This document shows positions 1 to 9,933 of a stretch of DNA of 64,000 nt, one piece after another; positions within the stretch are counted from its first letter, which is position 1, and each line of letters starts with the position of its first letter. The notes beneath the pieces are model-generated. The model saw only the letters and a program-made list of their open reading frames with translations. It was not told the origin of the DNA and made no database searches. The stretch lies in assembly GCF_900454685.1 (NCBI RefSeq), contig NZ_UATM01000032.1, positions 1,426,001 to 1,490,000 of the forward strand, in the 5' to 3' direction. The DNA comes from Peptoniphilus harei. GTDB taxonomy: Bacteria > Bacillota > Clostridia > Tissierellales > Peptoniphilaceae. The position numbers were made by a program, and so were the translations under genes.

Positions 1-1196
1 TCATTTTTTATTACGCTTTTTTCCTGTTTGAAGACTTCTTTTTTCGTGCCTATTTTTTCTTGATTCTTTTTATTTATATTATATTTGTCTTTATTTTTTT
101 CAGATTCACTTTTGAATCCTTCAGATAGGCTATCCTGTCTAAATTTCCCACTAGAAACCTTACCCATTAGCATATCTTTTTCTTCTAAATTTCTAACTTT
201 GCCTTTGAAATATTTGCTATTTTGTTTTTTATTAGTATTCAGGTCTTGAATTATTTTTTTATCTTCTTCATTTGCCTTATATGATAGGTCTTTTCTTTTA
301 AACTTCCCATTTAAAGATTTTAATTCTGCTTTTTCTCCTTTGTCCTTAAACTGACTTTGAGATTGGTAAAGTTTTTTTAATGTGTTTTTTTGAAAACTTT
401 CTTTCCTATTCTTACCAAGAATAGAAAAATCATCCCAATTGTTTCTTTGCACATCAGAAGATGGTAAATACTTATAGTCATCTCTTGTGTCCCTATATGA
501 TACATTGCTATCACTAAAGTTCATGTCATAGCGATCTATGACACCATCATTATCTGAGTCCTGCGATAAGGGATCATATGTTGAACTTACCTCTATATTA
601 AAATCCTTATCTTCTTCTTTTCTAAATCTCCTTATTTTTTTCTCTTGCACACCATTAAAACTTTCACTCTCAACGTTTTTCTTCCATTTTAAATTACTAT
701 TCCCCTTGTAATTTTTTTGGGGAGAAGTGCTACTTTTTAAATTAGAGCTAGTTGAATTTGGTCTATCATTAAAATCTTCTTTAAAGTTACTTAGCCTGTA
801 TTCTGTTTCTTGCCCGTAATATTCACCATATCTACTTTCCTCATTTTCTTCCATTTTTCTATGCTGCTGTTGCGAATATTCTGGCTGATATTCATTATGA
901 TAGATAGTTTCTGAAAATTTTTCCTCATGGTTTTTTCTTTGTCTTCTTCCTCTATTTGACTTATCTTTTTCGTTGAATAAATCCTGACTATTTTCTTGCA
1001 AATGAGATGAATAATACTTAGAGTTTTCATCATTATTGTCTATGTTATTCCTGCTTTTTACTTTATTAATTTCTTTTTTTGAAAAATCTGATGTTCTCTC
1101 TGTACTACTGAATTTTTCATTGCTTTCTTCTTTCTTTTCTGATATAAGTTTGGTCTTTGGTACATCTCTCGGGTTTACTTTCCCTTTCTTTTTCAT
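1..1196 (-). CDS. Large ICE protein, CD1108-like, N-terminal 398 residues (runs off left edge)
   Basis: The frame is open from an ATG at 1196 to the window edge with no stop, so only the N-terminus is seen. The visible part is very hydrophilic, rich in Lys, Glu, Asn, Ser and Gln, and looks disordered. Residues 213-224 read DSDNDGVIDRYD, a calcium-binding thrombospondin-type-3-like loop. In Tn1549/CTn elements a large CD1108-family protein, usually with a cell-wall hydrolase part, lies just downstream of virB4, and the position fits. The start is 10 bases beyond the methyltransferase stop, with an AGGAGGT ribosome site. The hydrolase domain itself is outside the window, so function is inferred from position and the calcium-loop motif only. 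Confidence 0.6.
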   Translation of the reverse strand, partial: MKKKGKVNPRDVPKTKLISEKKEESNEKFSSTERTSDFSKKEINKVKSRNNIDNNDENSKYYSSHLQENSQDLFNEKDKSNRGRRQRKNHEEKFSETIYHNEYQPEYSQQQHRKMEENEESRYGEYYGQETEYRLSNFKEDFNDRPNSTSSNLKSSTSPQKNYKGNSNLKWKKNVESESFNGVQEKKIRRFRKEEDKDFNIEVSSTYDPLSQDSDNDGVIDRYDMNFSDSNVSYRDTRDDYKYLPSSDVQRNNWDDFSILGKNRKESFQKNTLKKLYQSQSQFKDKGEKAELKSLNGKFKRKDLSYKANEEDKKIIQDLNTNKKQNSKYFKGKVRNLEEKDMLMGKVSSGKFRQDSLSEGFKSESEKNKDKYNINKKNQEKIGTKKEVFKQEKSVIKN

Positions 1197-1205
1197 ATAT
1201 ACCTC

Positions 1206-2171
1206 CTATTTCATATTTTTCTCTATCCTTTCTTTAGCTATTTGACAGTAGTCTTTGTTTATGTCAATTCCAATATATTCTCTGTCCATCCTAATAGCTA
1301 CCATTCCAACAGTTCCTGAACCCATAAAAGGATCAAGAATTAAGCCTTTTTTAGGACATCCTGCTTTTATACAAAGTTCTACCAGTTTTGGTGGAAATAC
1401 CGCATAGTGTTTTCCTTTAAACGCACTGGTGTTAATAGTCCAAATATCTCTATTGTTTCTAAACTTAGGGACATTATCTCCTATATATTCTCCATACTCT
1501 CTTGCTTCATTTATGCTCTGTCTTTTAGCTCCTGTGCCTTCTTGTAAATACTTATTATTATTTCCCCTTGCCCTCATATATCTTTTTTTGCTTATTTCTT
1601 TTATTGGTTCTTTCATAGCGTCAAAGTTATAGAAATACTTTCTTGCTTTTGATAGTAGGAAGATATGTTCATAGGACCTTGATGGTCTATCTCTACAAGA
1701 CTCAGGCATGGCATTTTCCTTATGCCAAATAATATCGCTTCTTAGATACCAACCATCCTCTCTTAATTTTAAAGCTAGTTGCCAAGGTATCCCCATTAAA
1801 TCTTTTGCCTTGTAGCCACTGAGTTTTTCTGTAATAGACTCTTTTTGACCACTTCTTCCTTCTATGTTTTTAGGATCTTTATATTCTTTTTTGCTTCTTG
1901 TACCTGCATAAGAATCTCCAATAACTACCCAAAGTGTTCCTTCTTTTTTTAATACTCTTTTTACTTCTCTAAAGACTTTAATTAATTTATTTAAATATTC
2001 CTCCGGACTTTCTTCTCTTCCAATTTGTCCTTCTGCTTTATAATCTCTAAGTCCATAATATGGAGGAGATGTAATACAGCAATCAAATGTTTTATCTGGA
2101 AATTCCTTTAGAGCAGAAATTGCATCTAAATTAATAATATAGTTAGTTTTTAACTTCTCTCTGTCTATCAA
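1206..2171 (-). CDS. ICE-borne beta-class DNA amino-methyltransferase
   Basis: This 321-residue protein has the [10 protein letters not shown] catalytic motif near residue 35 and the SAM-binding [10 protein letters not shown] motif near residue 280. Motif IV before motif I is the beta-class order used by N4-cytosine and N6-adenine methyltransferases. No restriction endonuclease lies beside it, so it is a solitary methylase, which ICEs often carry to protect incoming DNA or to mark their own. It begins at a TTG (2171) inside the end of virB4, 29 bases before that stop, behind a GGAAGGGAT ribosome site, so the two are translationally coupled. The recognition sequence cannot be read from the protein. 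Confidence 0.85.
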   Translation of the reverse strand: MIDREKLKTNYIINLDAISALKEFPDKTFDCCITSPPYYGLRDYKAEGQIGREESPEEYLNKLIKVFREVKRVLKKEGTLWVVIGDSYAGTRSKKEYKDPKNIEGRSGQKESITEKLSGYKAKDLMGIPWQLALKLREDGWYLRSDIIWHKENAMPESCRDRPSRSYEHIFLLSKARKYFYNFDAMKEPIKEISKKRYMRARGNNNKYLQEGTGAKRQSINEAREYGEYIGDNVPKFRNNRDIWTINTSAFKGKHYAVFPPKLVELCIKAGCPKKGLILDPFMGSGTVGMVAIRMDREYIGIDINKDYCQIAKERIEKNMK

Positions 2172-4638
2172 TTTCTATCCCTTCCTTTAATTCTTCTGGT
2201 TTAGTTGTCATTAACTTATACAATTTTGTATCTTTAGGGAATCTATCTACAAAAGGTACTATTGTGTTTCCGTAGAATAGTAATCCCTCTCCCTCATTGG
2301 AATTTGTTACGTAGGATAACTGATAAAGAGATATATTTAACTTGTTCGCTAAAATTTCCCTATCACCACTAGCTTGATTAAGCATTAAGATAAAATCTGT
2401 GTTATCAAATATATTTTCTATTTCAGGACTGGCTAAAAGGTCCTTTACATTTTGTGTTAATCCTGTTGGAATCCCACCCCATTTTCTAAATCTTTTCCAG
2501 ATTTCTATGGAATATGAGGCTGTTTGTTCTTCTCTTAAAAGCAAATGGAATTCGTCACAGTAATATCTGGTTTCCTTCTTATTCCTATTAATAGTTACTC
2601 TGTTCCATACTTGATCTTGAACAATTAACATACCTATTTTTCTAAGTTGCTTTCCTAATTCCTTAATGTCATAGCAAAGAATTCTATTGCCTGTATCTAC
2701 ATTAGTCCTATGGTTAAATACATTAAGACTACCTTTGACATAAATTTCCATTTCTACTGCTAATTTTTTCCCTACCTTTTCTTCTTGTTTTAAAAGTAAA
2801 TTATATAAATCTTCTAAAATTGGCATATTTTCAGGAATAGGATTGTCGAAGTAATTCTTATATAATATTGGAAGGCATCTATCAATTACTGAAGTTTCTT
2901 CTGCACTTAACCCTTCCTTTCCTACTACAAGTTCAAACAGTGAAAGAATAAAGTCAGACTTTAAAGATAAGGGATTGTCTTCATCGGCATAGTCTACATT
3001 TATATCCAACGGGTTTATATAATCCTTACTTGTTGGCGATATTTTTATAACTTCTCCGCCTAGTGCCTTAGTTAAATTTCCATACTCCCCTTCCGGATCA
3101 CATATAATGATGTCATCTTGTGTGATTAAAAAAGCATTGGTAATTTCTCTTTTAGCCGAAAAAGATTTACCACTACCAGGCGTTCCAAGTATTAAACCGT
3201 TTGGATTCTTTAAAAGCTTTCTATCTGTCATAATAATGTTACGACTTAAAGCATTTAATCCGTAGTATAAGCTCTCTCCTTCTAAGCACAGCTCTTCTGT
3301 TGTAAAAGGAATAAAGACTGCTGTAGAGCTAGTTGTAAGTCCTCTTTTTATTTCGATTTCATTTTTTCCAAGTGGCAGGGAGGAAATTAGTCCTTGTTCC
3401 TGTCTATAGTTAAGATTTTTCAATACACAATTATGTCTACCTGCTATTGAATTTAGTTGAAAAATTATATTACTCAATTTCTTTCTACTTTTTTCCATAT
3501 TTGTAAACAAAATAGTTATGACAAACATTCTCTCATTATGATTTTGAAGTTCTACTAACAGTTTCTTAGCATCATTACCATAGGTAATTAAATCGCTTGG
3601 AAGAATATCAATATCATATCCTGATCTTATAGCCTTCTTATTTTCTTCAATTTTCATTTTATCCAAGTCCGTTATTTTTCTTTTAATCATCTTTATAGCT
3701 TCTGTTTGATCAATGGAATTTATATGAAATGTTACAATCATATTTTCTTCAACCCCTAAAAATTCTGATAATAATCTATCTGATAATTCAGGTGCTAGAA
3801 TTTGCAGAAAGTTTACTTCTCCAAAGTATTCTCCAATTTTAAATTGATTGTGAGATGAAAAGTTAAATGATGCTGGTACTATATAATCCTTAGTAGATAG
3901 TCCACTATATTTTAGGTCTTCAAAGGAAAAAACAAAATTCTTATTCGGATTTAAGATATCGTGAATAACCTTTAACCTTTCATATCCACTTAATACATAA
4001 GCTTTTACTCCCATCTGCTTAAAGTTATTTAATATATCCATTTCCATTCTTTCAAGTCTTGTAGTTGCCTCTTTTAAATCTTGTGCTTGTAAGCTAAAGG
4101 TGATATACATATATTTAGTAAGTCCATTATTTCCTTTTTGACTCTGATTTTTTAGCATTTCCCTGTACTCTTTTCGTATTTCATTATATGAATCGTTTCT
4201 ATCCGGAACATTGATGTTTTTTTCTACTTCTTCATTTTTTCCTATGCGATTAATATATGAAAGTTCTATATCAACACTTGGATCAAAATAGTTTAAAAAA
4301 CTTGAAAATTCATTAAATATACTTTCCTTATCTTCTTCTGTTGAAAGCTGGTAGTTAATATCTAAAAAACGTATCATTTTATTAAATTTGTTCTTCTCAA
4401 CTTGGCAAATCCCATTTCTCAACATTCTTAAATAAGGGATTGTTTCCTGAACACTCTTTTTCTTCTTCCCACCAAAAAAGGAAAGCTTCTTTTTGGGCTT
4501 TCCTTTTTCTTTAGAAATATTTGCTTTTTTCATCTTTTTTTGACTTATACTAATGCTTTTTAAATCTTCTTTTTGTTTTTTTAAATTTCTTTTTTCTTGA
4601 TTTAATTTTTTCTGTTGTTTTTTCTGTATTTGATTCAT
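2143..4638 (-). CDS. virB4: VirB4/TraE-type conjugation ATPase
   Basis: The 831-residue protein is the energising ATPase of the type IV secretion channel and would act at the inner face of the membrane. Walker A is GTPGSGKS at residues 485-492 and Walker B is [10 protein letters not shown] at 692-701; the N-terminal 60 residues are a Lys/Gln-rich coiled region. Length and domain order match VirB4 proteins of Tn1549-type elements. It overlaps the PrgI gene by four bases (ATGA) and the downstream methyltransferase by 29, so it is in the middle of a single transfer operon. The start ATG follows an AAAGGAG ribosome site. Confidence 0.95.
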   Translation of the reverse strand: MNQIQKKQQKKLNQEKRNLKKQKEDLKSISISQKKMKKANISKEKGKPKKKLSFFGGKKKKSVQETIPYLRMLRNGICQVEKNKFNKMIRFLDINYQLSTEEDKESIFNEFSSFLNYFDPSVDIELSYINRIGKNEEVEKNINVPDRNDSYNEIRKEYREMLKNQSQKGNNGLTKYMYITFSLQAQDLKEATTRLERMEMDILNNFKQMGVKAYVLSGYERLKVIHDILNPNKNFVFSFEDLKYSGLSTKDYIVPASFNFSSHNQFKIGEYFGEVNFLQILAPELSDRLLSEFLGVEENMIVTFHINSIDQTEAIKMIKRKITDLDKMKIEENKKAIRSGYDIDILPSDLITYGNDAKKLLVELQNHNERMFVITILFTNMEKSRKKLSNIIFQLNSIAGRHNCVLKNLNYRQEQGLISSLPLGKNEIEIKRGLTTSSTAVFIPFTTEELCLEGESLYYGLNALSRNIIMTDRKLLKNPNGLILGTPGSGKSFSAKREITNAFLITQDDIIICDPEGEYGNLTKALGGEVIKISPTSKDYINPLDINVDYADEDNPLSLKSDFILSLFELVVGKEGLSAEETSVIDRCLPILYKNYFDNPIPENMPILEDLYNLLLKQEEKVGKKLAVEMEIYVKGSLNVFNHRTNVDTGNRILCYDIKELGKQLRKIGMLIVQDQVWNRVTINRNKKETRYYCDEFHLLLREEQTASYSIEIWKRFRKWGGIPTGLTQNVKDLLASPEIENIFDNTDFILMLNQASGDREILANKLNISLYQLSYVTNSNEGEGLLFYGNTIVPFVDRFPKDTKLYKLMTTKPEELKEGIEIDRQREVKN

Positions 4639-4973
4639 TTACTCCTTTCCTTTCTTTGTTTCTTTATATCATAAATACATTCTGTCTTGTATATCCTTAT
4701 ACTTGTCTGTCTTTTCTTATCTATAATATACTTTAAATATTTTTCAAAATAGATCCCGTCCTTTTCATAAAGAGTTGCAAATATTATAGGAAAAGACACA
4801 CCTATCATGATTAACATAGATAGGTCATTAGGCAGCACTTTTTTTACCATTAAATATACTGGAAAGCCTATTAGACCTGCAATTGTAAAGCCAATTAATT
4901 GTCTTTTTGTTAGATTTAGAGCTACCTTTGTTTTTACTTTTGTTAAGTCCTTTGGGACATTTACATAAGCCAT
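4635..4973 (-). CDS. PrgI-family T4SS membrane protein
   Basis: This 112-residue protein has two adjacent hydrophobic segments (roughly residues 26-45 and 52-68) followed by a basic, Tyr/Lys-rich tail. This is the layout of PrgI proteins, the VirB3-like partner always found just upstream of VirB4 in Gram-positive conjugation systems. It overlaps both neighbours (four bases with virB4, one base with the upstream gene), showing tight coupling. It probably anchors or positions VirB4 at the membrane, inferred from family context. Confidence 0.8.
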   Translation of the reverse strand: MAYVNVPKDLTKVKTKVALNLTKRQLIGFTIAGLIGFPVYLMVKKVLPNDLSMLIMIGVSFPIIFATLYEKDGIYFEKYLKYIIDKKRQTSIRIYKTECIYDIKKQRKERSK

Positions 4974-5233
4974 TATTCTAAACCCTCTAAGTAAAAGCCA
5001 TATATATCTTCTCTGTTCAGATCTTCTAATGATTTTCCCATATTCACTGCTATTTCTAATACTTTTTCATTCGTTTCTTCTCTATTATCTAAAACTTCCG
5101 ATGTTTTTCTTATAATCATTCTATTTTGTATTTCTCTTGTAATATATCCCCCTATTAAAAGTATTGGGAGTCCTATTGTTCCAAGTGTTTTTAAATTAAT
5201 TTTTTTGTCCTTTTTTCTTCTAATTTTCATCAT
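4973..5233 (-). CDS. Small ICE membrane protein, unrecognised
   Basis: This 86-residue protein has a basic N-terminus (MMKIRRKKDKK), one hydrophobic stretch around residues 17-30 and an acidic helical tail ending in YGFYLEGLE. I do not recognise the family. Its slot between the VirB6-like and PrgI genes, with a one-base overlap to PrgI and a 15-base gap from VirB6, makes a minor component of the mating channel the simplest guess. It could equally be an entry-exclusion or assembly protein. Confidence 0.6.
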   Translation of the reverse strand: MMKIRRKKDKKINLKTLGTIGLPILLIGGYITREIQNRMIIRKTSEVLDNREETNEKVLEIAVNMGKSLEDLNREDIYGFYLEGLE

Positions 5234-5247
5234 CTTCTCCTTTTTTA

Positions 5248-6111
5248 TTAATGAGCATTTAAAATTGATTTTGCAATACTTCCTGATTTCATCATAGTTA
5301 TCCCAAGTATTAATGTGTATCCTAGTAATTCAAAAATACTTTTGTGTATGTCTGATATATTTAAAGTCTTAACAAGTACGGCATAAATTCCTACGCATAT
5401 AAGTAAGAATAAACCTTGCAAGCCAAGTGCGAAGAGCCCTCTTATATAGTTTGTTCCAATACTTCCCCATTCTTTATTACCCATTGTGGCAAAAGGTATG
5501 GCGCAAACTGAAGTATAAATATATATTTCTATCATCCTGCCGTATAGAATAACTGTAATGAGTATTGATATCCCTTGAATTATCATCTTTACAATTGATG
5601 TCTCTAGTACTATAGTCATTAATTTTCCTATTGACTCTCCTTTTAGGCTATCTACCATATTAGCTATATCACCCGGAGAAACTTTTGCACTAGCATTTGC
5701 CACACCTGCTGCCTTTCCTATTAAATTCTGTGCCACATCAAATACTGCCATAGAAAAGTCAAAAGCATGAGATACAAGCCATACCGCTATCCACATTTTT
5801 ATCATATATTTAAAAAAATCAAAGGTATCTGTGTCATGCATATTATTTTTGTTCATTACCATTTGAATTAATTCAATACATAGTACAGCCGTTATGATAA
5901 GACCTGCTATGGGAAGTATAACATTTTCTGAAATAGACTTTATGAAGTGGAAAACCTCCAAGTTCCATCCACTTGGAGTCTTTCCTACCTCATTTGCTAT
6001 CGTTGATACTTTGTCATTTATATCAAGGAGCATTCCGCTTAAATTTTCCTTGATCATATCAATAAGTATCTCCGAAAAAAACTCTTTGATCTTATCTACT
6101 ATATTAAACAT
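5248..6111 (-). CDS. VirB6/TrbL-like polytopic channel protein
   Basis: The 287-residue protein has about six hydrophobic helices after an amphipathic N-terminal 40 residues, with Gly/Ser-rich loops. Size, hydropathy and position between Maff2 and PrgI match the VirB6/TrbL-like proteins of Tn1549/CTn elements, which form the inner-membrane part of the conjugation pore. The gene starts one base after the Maff2 stop, so the pair is one translational unit. Sequence conservation in this family is low, so the call rests on topology and synteny. Confidence 0.8.
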   Translation of the reverse strand: MFNIVDKIKEFFSEILIDMIKENLSGMLLDINDKVSTIANEVGKTPSGWNLEVFHFIKSISENVILPIAGLIITAVLCIELIQMVMNKNNMHDTDTFDFFKYMIKMWIAVWLVSHAFDFSMAVFDVAQNLIGKAAGVANASAKVSPGDIANMVDSLKGESIGKLMTIVLETSIVKMIIQGISILITVILYGRMIEIYIYTSVCAIPFATMGNKEWGSIGTNYIRGLFALGLQGLFLLICVGIYAVLVKTLNISDIHKSIFELLGYTLILGITMMKSGSIAKSILNAH

Positions 6112-6112
6112 T

Positions 6113-6328
6113 TTATTTTAACACGTTTGCTAATAGCGGTATTAGTTTTAAACCTATGAGTACAATTCCCCCTCCAGCCATAAGCTGCTTAATACCTTGA
6201 GATTTAGCACCAGGGTTGTCATTCCCATAACCTTCCATCAGGTTGATAACACCCCATGCTCCAAGCCCTGCACCAATTGCTGTAACTAATATTTTTAATA
6301 CATTTACTGCTTGTGTAAAAAATTCCAT
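6113..6328 (-). CDS. Maff2-family small membrane protein
   Basis: This 71-residue protein has two hydrophobic segments separated by a polar loop with GYGNDNPGAKSQGIKQLMAGGG, the signature layout of Maff2 proteins (VirB2-like pilin-sized proteins) of Firmicute ICEs. It follows the SSB-like gene with no gap, the stop and start being adjacent. A pilin or pore-subunit role is inferred from size and synteny with VirB2. Confidence 0.85.
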   Translation of the reverse strand: MEFFTQAVNVLKILVTAIGAGLGAWGVINLMEGYGNDNPGAKSQGIKQLMAGGGIVLIGLKLIPLLANVLK

Positions 6329-6652
6329 TTATATTTCCTCCTCTTTTTCTTCTTTTTCAATTTTATTTATATGCTTTACGATAAAATTTTTAAATGTCTT
6401 GTCTTCTTTTTTTGTTTCCTTAAAATATCCAAAAATATGGATGTATTCTCCACTTTTAAATTCCTTCACACTTTTTGCCTTTTCCCCGTAGAGATTACAG
6501 TAGATATATTCTTTTTTAACCTTTCCTTCTTCTTTGTTCTTTCTAACTATTGTGAAGTTAGCTACCTCTTTTTCTCCTTCCTTTGTATCTATTGCAGTTG
6601 TTTTTATTTCTCCTACTAGATTTCCATTAATATTTAGCATTTCTCTTTCCAT
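6329..6652 (-). CDS. SSB-like single-stranded DNA-binding protein of the ICE
   Basis: The 107-residue protein has an OB-fold-like pattern (MLNINGNLVGEI near the start, then YIYCNLYGEKAKSV and GEYIHIFGYF) and a Lys/Glu-rich tail. It is shorter than a chromosomal SSB and lacks the typical acidic DDDIPF tip. ICEs often carry such a protein to coat the transferred strand. It is the first gene after a terminator-like hairpin (6676-6704), so its expression may be set separately from the genes upstream. Confidence 0.7.
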   Translation of the reverse strand: MEREMLNINGNLVGEIKTTAIDTKEGEKEVANFTIVRKNKEEGKVKKEYIYCNLYGEKAKSVKEFKSGEYIHIFGYFKETKKEDKTFKNFIVKHINKIEKEEKEEEI

Positions 6653-6675
6653 TTGTTCTATCTCCTTTATTCCAT

Positions 6676-6704
6676 AAAAAAAGCGATAGTTTTCTCTATC
6701 GCTT
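6676..6704 (-). terminator. Intrinsic terminator upstream of the SSB-like gene
   Basis: A perfect 9-bp stem (AAGCGATAG / CTATCGCTT) with a 6-base loop is followed on the minus strand by a T7 run. It lies 24 bases upstream of the SSB start codon, inside the transfer operon, and points in the direction of transcription. Confidence 0.8.
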
Positions 6705-6793
6705 CTACTTCTAATTCATTAATATTTCATTTTTCTCTGTATCTTATTTTTTCGGCTCATCTCGTATATATTTCATTCTTCCTCCTTTGGGCA

Positions 6794-6825
6794 TAAAAAA
6801 ACACCGAAATGTTTTTTTTCGGTGT
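6794..6825 (-). terminator. Intrinsic terminator after abiF
   Basis: A 9-bp stem (ACACCGAAA / TTTCGGTGT) followed by T7 on the minus strand sits 19 bases past the abiF stop. It would isolate the abiF cargo unit from the transfer genes that follow. Confidence 0.85.
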
Positions 6826-6843
6826 AAATTTCTCTATTTAATT

Positions 6844-7710
6844 TTATGGTTTTAGTAATTCTTTCCAGTTTTCTATAAAGCCAACATGTCTTAATTCAAT
6901 ATTTTCATATCTTGCTATTAGTGCTGTTAGATCATGATAAAATTTTTTGTAATTTTCTTCTTCAGAAACTATTTTAAGATTAACTAATGTAGCAAATATT
7001 GTATTGTTTGAAATATTATTTTTTAAATATTCTTTATATAGCTTTGGTGATTTTGTAAGCTTTGCTCCATATAGCCTGCCATAATGGGCACATATATTTC
7101 TTATATAGGCAAAATTTTCTATCCAAGATTCAAAGTAATGGTAGTCTGTATGAAAGACTTTTGCAATTTTACTTTTATCTTCATTTTTCATATTCTTATA
7201 CATTTTAGATAAAGTTCCAAAACTTGCTACTTCTATCACTGCATAGAGTGGAATTTCTCCACCTTCATAATTGTCTTTAAAGTTTTTTATAAATGGTGAG
7301 CGTCTATTTCTTTTTGTTTCTCTTTCTAAATCATTTAATGCTTCTTTATATCTGTTTTTATATTTTCCCACATTTGACAAATCTTTGTAGCCAAAATTTC
7401 CATATTTTAAAGAAAAATAGTTTGTGATAACTGCTCTTAAAGAAACTTCAATATGTTCTATTATTTCAAATATGAGTTGTCTAAGTTCTCTATCAAATTT
7501 ATATAAACTTACAATATCTTCAAAACTTATTCCTGATATATATCTTCCATCTTTTTTTAATGTGATACTATAAGCTTTAATCAGCCTGTAATAGGATATT
7601 CTTCCAAGAATTTTCTTAGCATAAGTTTTATCTTCTACTAAAAGTCCTAAATCTATTAAATTTTTTACTTGATTATCTATACTAATCGGTTCTTGATAGA
7701 TTTTTTTCAT
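6844..7710 (-). CDS. abiF: AbiF/Abi_2-family HEPN abortive-infection protein
   Basis: The protein is 288 residues from the ATG at 7710, which has an AGGAG ribosome site six bases upstream. An in-frame codon at 7749 would start inside the upstream RNA element and has no ribosome site. The N-terminal pattern (QVKNLIDLGLLVED, then LGRISYYRLIKAY) is typical of Abi_2 (AbiD/AbiF). Residues 204-209 read RNICAH followed by YGRLY, the R-x4-H motif of HEPN ribonucleases. It should act as an RNA-cutting toxin or abortive-infection effector in the cytoplasm. It has its own upstream structured RNA (7731-7775) and terminator, so it is a cargo unit inserted in the ICE transfer operon between virD4 and the SSB-like gene. 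Confidence 0.88.
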   Translation of the reverse strand: MKKIYQEPISIDNQVKNLIDLGLLVEDKTYAKKILGRISYYRLIKAYSITLKKDGRYISGISFEDIVSLYKFDRELRQLIFEIIEHIEVSLRAVITNYFSLKYGNFGYKDLSNVGKYKNRYKEALNDLERETKRNRRSPFIKNFKDNYEGGEIPLYAVIEVASFGTLSKMYKNMKNEDKSKIAKVFHTDYHYFESWIENFAYIRNICAHYGRLYGAKLTKSPKLYKEYLKNNISNNTIFATLVNLKIVSEEENYKKFYHDLTALIARYENIELRHVGFIENWKELLKP

Positions 7711-7730
7711 TTTTTCTCCTAAAATCAAAT

Positions 7731-7775
7731 GACCCGACTTGGTCCGCATTGTTAAGAGGCGTGTCGGGTGCTGTT
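7731..7775 (-). ncRNA. AbiF-type structured RNA, copy 1
   Basis: Read on the minus strand, a 7-bp stem (ACCCGAC / GTCGGGT) encloses a 24-base interior with a possible inner CGC/GCG pairing, flanked 5' by AACAGC. It ends 20 bases before the abiF start codon. There is no T run after the stem, so it is not a simple terminator. Structured RNAs upstream of abiF genes are a known class (abiF RNA motif), thought to act with the toxin. The same element recurs at 26.6 kb and 40.2 kb with sequence changes inside the interior. Confidence 0.7.
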
Positions 7776-7861
7776 GAAATTATTGTATGTTATAAAATAT
7801 TTTTTGTCAAGTATTTCCTTTTAATCTTTCCTAAATATCTATCTTACTTCTAATTTTAAAT

Positions 7862-9664
7862 TTATTCATCTAATATTTCAACTACCATACTCTCTTTTAA
7901 CTTAACCTCATCTTTTCTCTGCAGGTATTTCTCTATGTCAAATATATTTCTCTTATCATAATCTTCCAATAACTTGTAATTCTTATGCTTTGTAATATCA
8001 AATTTATCAGATAAGAAAGGTCTTACTCCTCTTAGCTGGTATATACACTTACCACCATCCATTACAGTTATTTCATCTTGACTCATAAGTTCCTTACCGG
8101 TTTTTTGATAATTTAAACCAAAGCTCTTTTGATTTGATCTTGTTTCTGATGTGTTATATAGGTCTATGGTTTCTTTGCCTAGGCTTTCAGATAATTCTTT
8201 TAATGTTGTTCTTTCTTTGCCCCCTAAAAATAATGTAGAATCACAATTGCCAACTATGGTATCGGCATTATCTTTATAGATACTTTTTAGTTGTGATTGT
8301 GCCTGTAATATTATACAAGCTGATATTTCTCTACTTCTAATAGTTGCTATCAGCTTTTCAAATTTAGGAATTAAGCCGATATTTGCGAATTCATCAAGTA
8401 GGCATCTCACATGAACAGGAAGTCTTCCGCCATATTCATCATCTGCTTTATCACATAATAGATTAAATAATTGTGAGTACATTATTGATACTACAAAGTT
8501 AAATGTATCATCTGTATCCGATATTATTACGAATAAAGCTGTTTTCTTTTCTCCAAGTGTATCAAGCTCCAGTTCATCTTCTTTCATTAAGTCCCTTAGT
8601 TCTTCGATATCAAATGGAGCAAGCCTTGCTCCACAGGATATAAGGATTGATTTGGCAGTTTTTCCTGCTGCAAGTTTGTATTTCTTATATTGTTTTACTG
8701 CGAAATGATTTGGCTTTTCTTTTTCTAATGCTTCAAACATATAGTCTACTGCATTTTTAAAATTTTCATCTTCTTCTCTTACCTCACTTGCATCTATCAT
8801 AGCAAGTAAAGTTGTAAAGTTCTGTTCTTCTTTAGGAGCTTCATACCAGATATATCCTATAAGTGCTGTGTAATAGAGTTTTTCAGCTTTCACCCAAAAA
8901 TCCTCAGTTGATTTTTCTCCTTCTCCCTTAGTATTTGCAATTATTGTTTGTACTAATTTCAAAATATCTTTTTCACTTTTCAAGTATGCAAAGGGATTAT
9001 ATCTCATGGATTTTTTAAAGTTTATTGTGTTTAGTATTTTTATCTCATATCCATTTCTTTCCAACATTTTCCCACATTCCAAGACTAATGTTCCTTTTGG
9101 ATCGGTTACTACATATGAAGAGTGCATTTGCATGAGATTTGGCTTTACAAAAAACCTTGTTTTACCACTACCAGAACCTCCAATTACCATTACATTTTTA
9201 TTTCTCGCATATTTTGGATTTTTAGGTCTATTGTTCATGGTAAGTCTTTCAGTTTGAGTTAGTAGCACATTGTTTTCAAACTTCTTGTCAATGTATGGCT
9301 CAATGTCTTTTTCATTTCCCCATCTTGCCGATCCATATTCTCTGCCCTCTCTAAACTTTTTTGCATTTTTCTTTTTCTGTATAAGGATTAACTTAATAAC
9401 TACTGATAGAATTAGACTGGGTATAAAGTTTTTTATTTTTAATGATGGAATATATTTTAAAGTATCTATTTGACTAAAAGCTACTAGAATTCTATCTATT
9501 ATATCTCCTCCTACATAAGAGTTGACATGGCTTGCAAAGATATTTCCTATATAAAAAAATAAGAGGTAAGGAAGATTTTCTAATACAAATTTCTTCTTAT
9601 CTCTTATCTTAAAAACATTTTTTATATCTTTTATTATTTCATTTAGTATTTTCGAATTAATCAC
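7862..9664 (-). CDS. virD4: VirD4/TraG-type coupling protein
   Basis: The 600-residue protein is the ATPase that hands the relaxase-DNA complex to the secretion channel. Two N-terminal hydrophobic segments (about residues 31-46 and 80-95) anchor it. YGSARWGN near residue 110 is typical of the family, Walker A is GGSGSGKT at 162-169 and Walker B is CLLDEFANIG near residue 415. It starts at a GTG preceded by GGAGAGG. A weak hairpin lies just upstream and the abiF cargo unit just downstream. PcfB, its usual partner, is encoded about 450 bases upstream. Confidence 0.95.
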   Translation of the reverse strand: MINSKILNEIIKDIKNVFKIRDKKKFVLENLPYLLFFYIGNIFASHVNSYVGGDIIDRILVAFSQIDTLKYIPSLKIKNFIPSLILSVVIKLILIQKKKNAKKFREGREYGSARWGNEKDIEPYIDKKFENNVLLTQTERLTMNNRPKNPKYARNKNVMVIGGSGSGKTRFFVKPNLMQMHSSYVVTDPKGTLVLECGKMLERNGYEIKILNTINFKKSMRYNPFAYLKSEKDILKLVQTIIANTKGEGEKSTEDFWVKAEKLYYTALIGYIWYEAPKEEQNFTTLLAMIDASEVREEDENFKNAVDYMFEALEKEKPNHFAVKQYKKYKLAAGKTAKSILISCGARLAPFDIEELRDLMKEDELELDTLGEKKTALFVIISDTDDTFNFVVSIMYSQLFNLLCDKADDEYGGRLPVHVRCLLDEFANIGLIPKFEKLIATIRSREISACIILQAQSQLKSIYKDNADTIVGNCDSTLFLGGKERTTLKELSESLGKETIDLYNTSETRSNQKSFGLNYQKTGKELMSQDEITVMDGGKCIYQLRGVRPFLSDKFDITKHKNYKLLEDYDKRNIFDIEKYLQRKDEVKLKESMVVEILDE

Positions 9665-9675
9665 TTCCTCTCCAT

Positions 9676-9698
9676 AAAAAAGAGTAGATTTCTCTACC
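9676..9698 (-). terminator. Weak terminator-like hairpin upstream of virD4
   Basis: A 5-bp stem (GTAGA / TCTAC) with a 4-base loop is followed on the minus strand by TC and a run of T. It sits 12 bases from the virD4 start, the same placement as the hairpins before repA and the SSB-like gene. Confidence 0.45.
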
Positions 9699-9708
9699 CA
9701 TTAGTATT

Positions 9709-9915
9709 TTATTTATCTTTTTTATATCTTATTACTGGAACTTGTTTTATTTTTTTACCTATCTTTTTTCTTTCCAAGACAAACATCATATTTTCATTTC
9801 TTTTAAAATATCCTAAATCTTTATGATAGCTTATACCACACTTGCAATGTAATAAACCTATAAACTGTTGCCTCATCTTTGAGTTACATATGGGACATAT
9901 TCTTTTATTTGTCAT
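9709..9915 (-). CDS. Small zinc-ribbon protein
   Basis: This 68-residue basic protein has CPIC near residue 8 and CKC near residue 29 (C-x2-C ... C-x-C), a likely single zinc ribbon, followed by a Lys-rich tail. It lies between PcfB and VirD4 in the transfer operon. I do not recognise the family; the ribbon suggests nucleic-acid or protein binding. Confidence 0.6.
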   Translation of the reverse strand: MTNKRICPICNSKMRQQFIGLLHCKCGISYHKDLGYFKRNENMMFVLERKKIGKKIKQVPVIRYKKDK

Positions 9916-9933
9916 TTTGAACCACCATTATAC

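Noticed and set aside
7731-7775. Ordinary intrinsic terminator of a gene upstream of abiF
   Set aside because: No T run follows the stem, the ribosome site of abiF follows instead, and the interior is conserved between distant copies.
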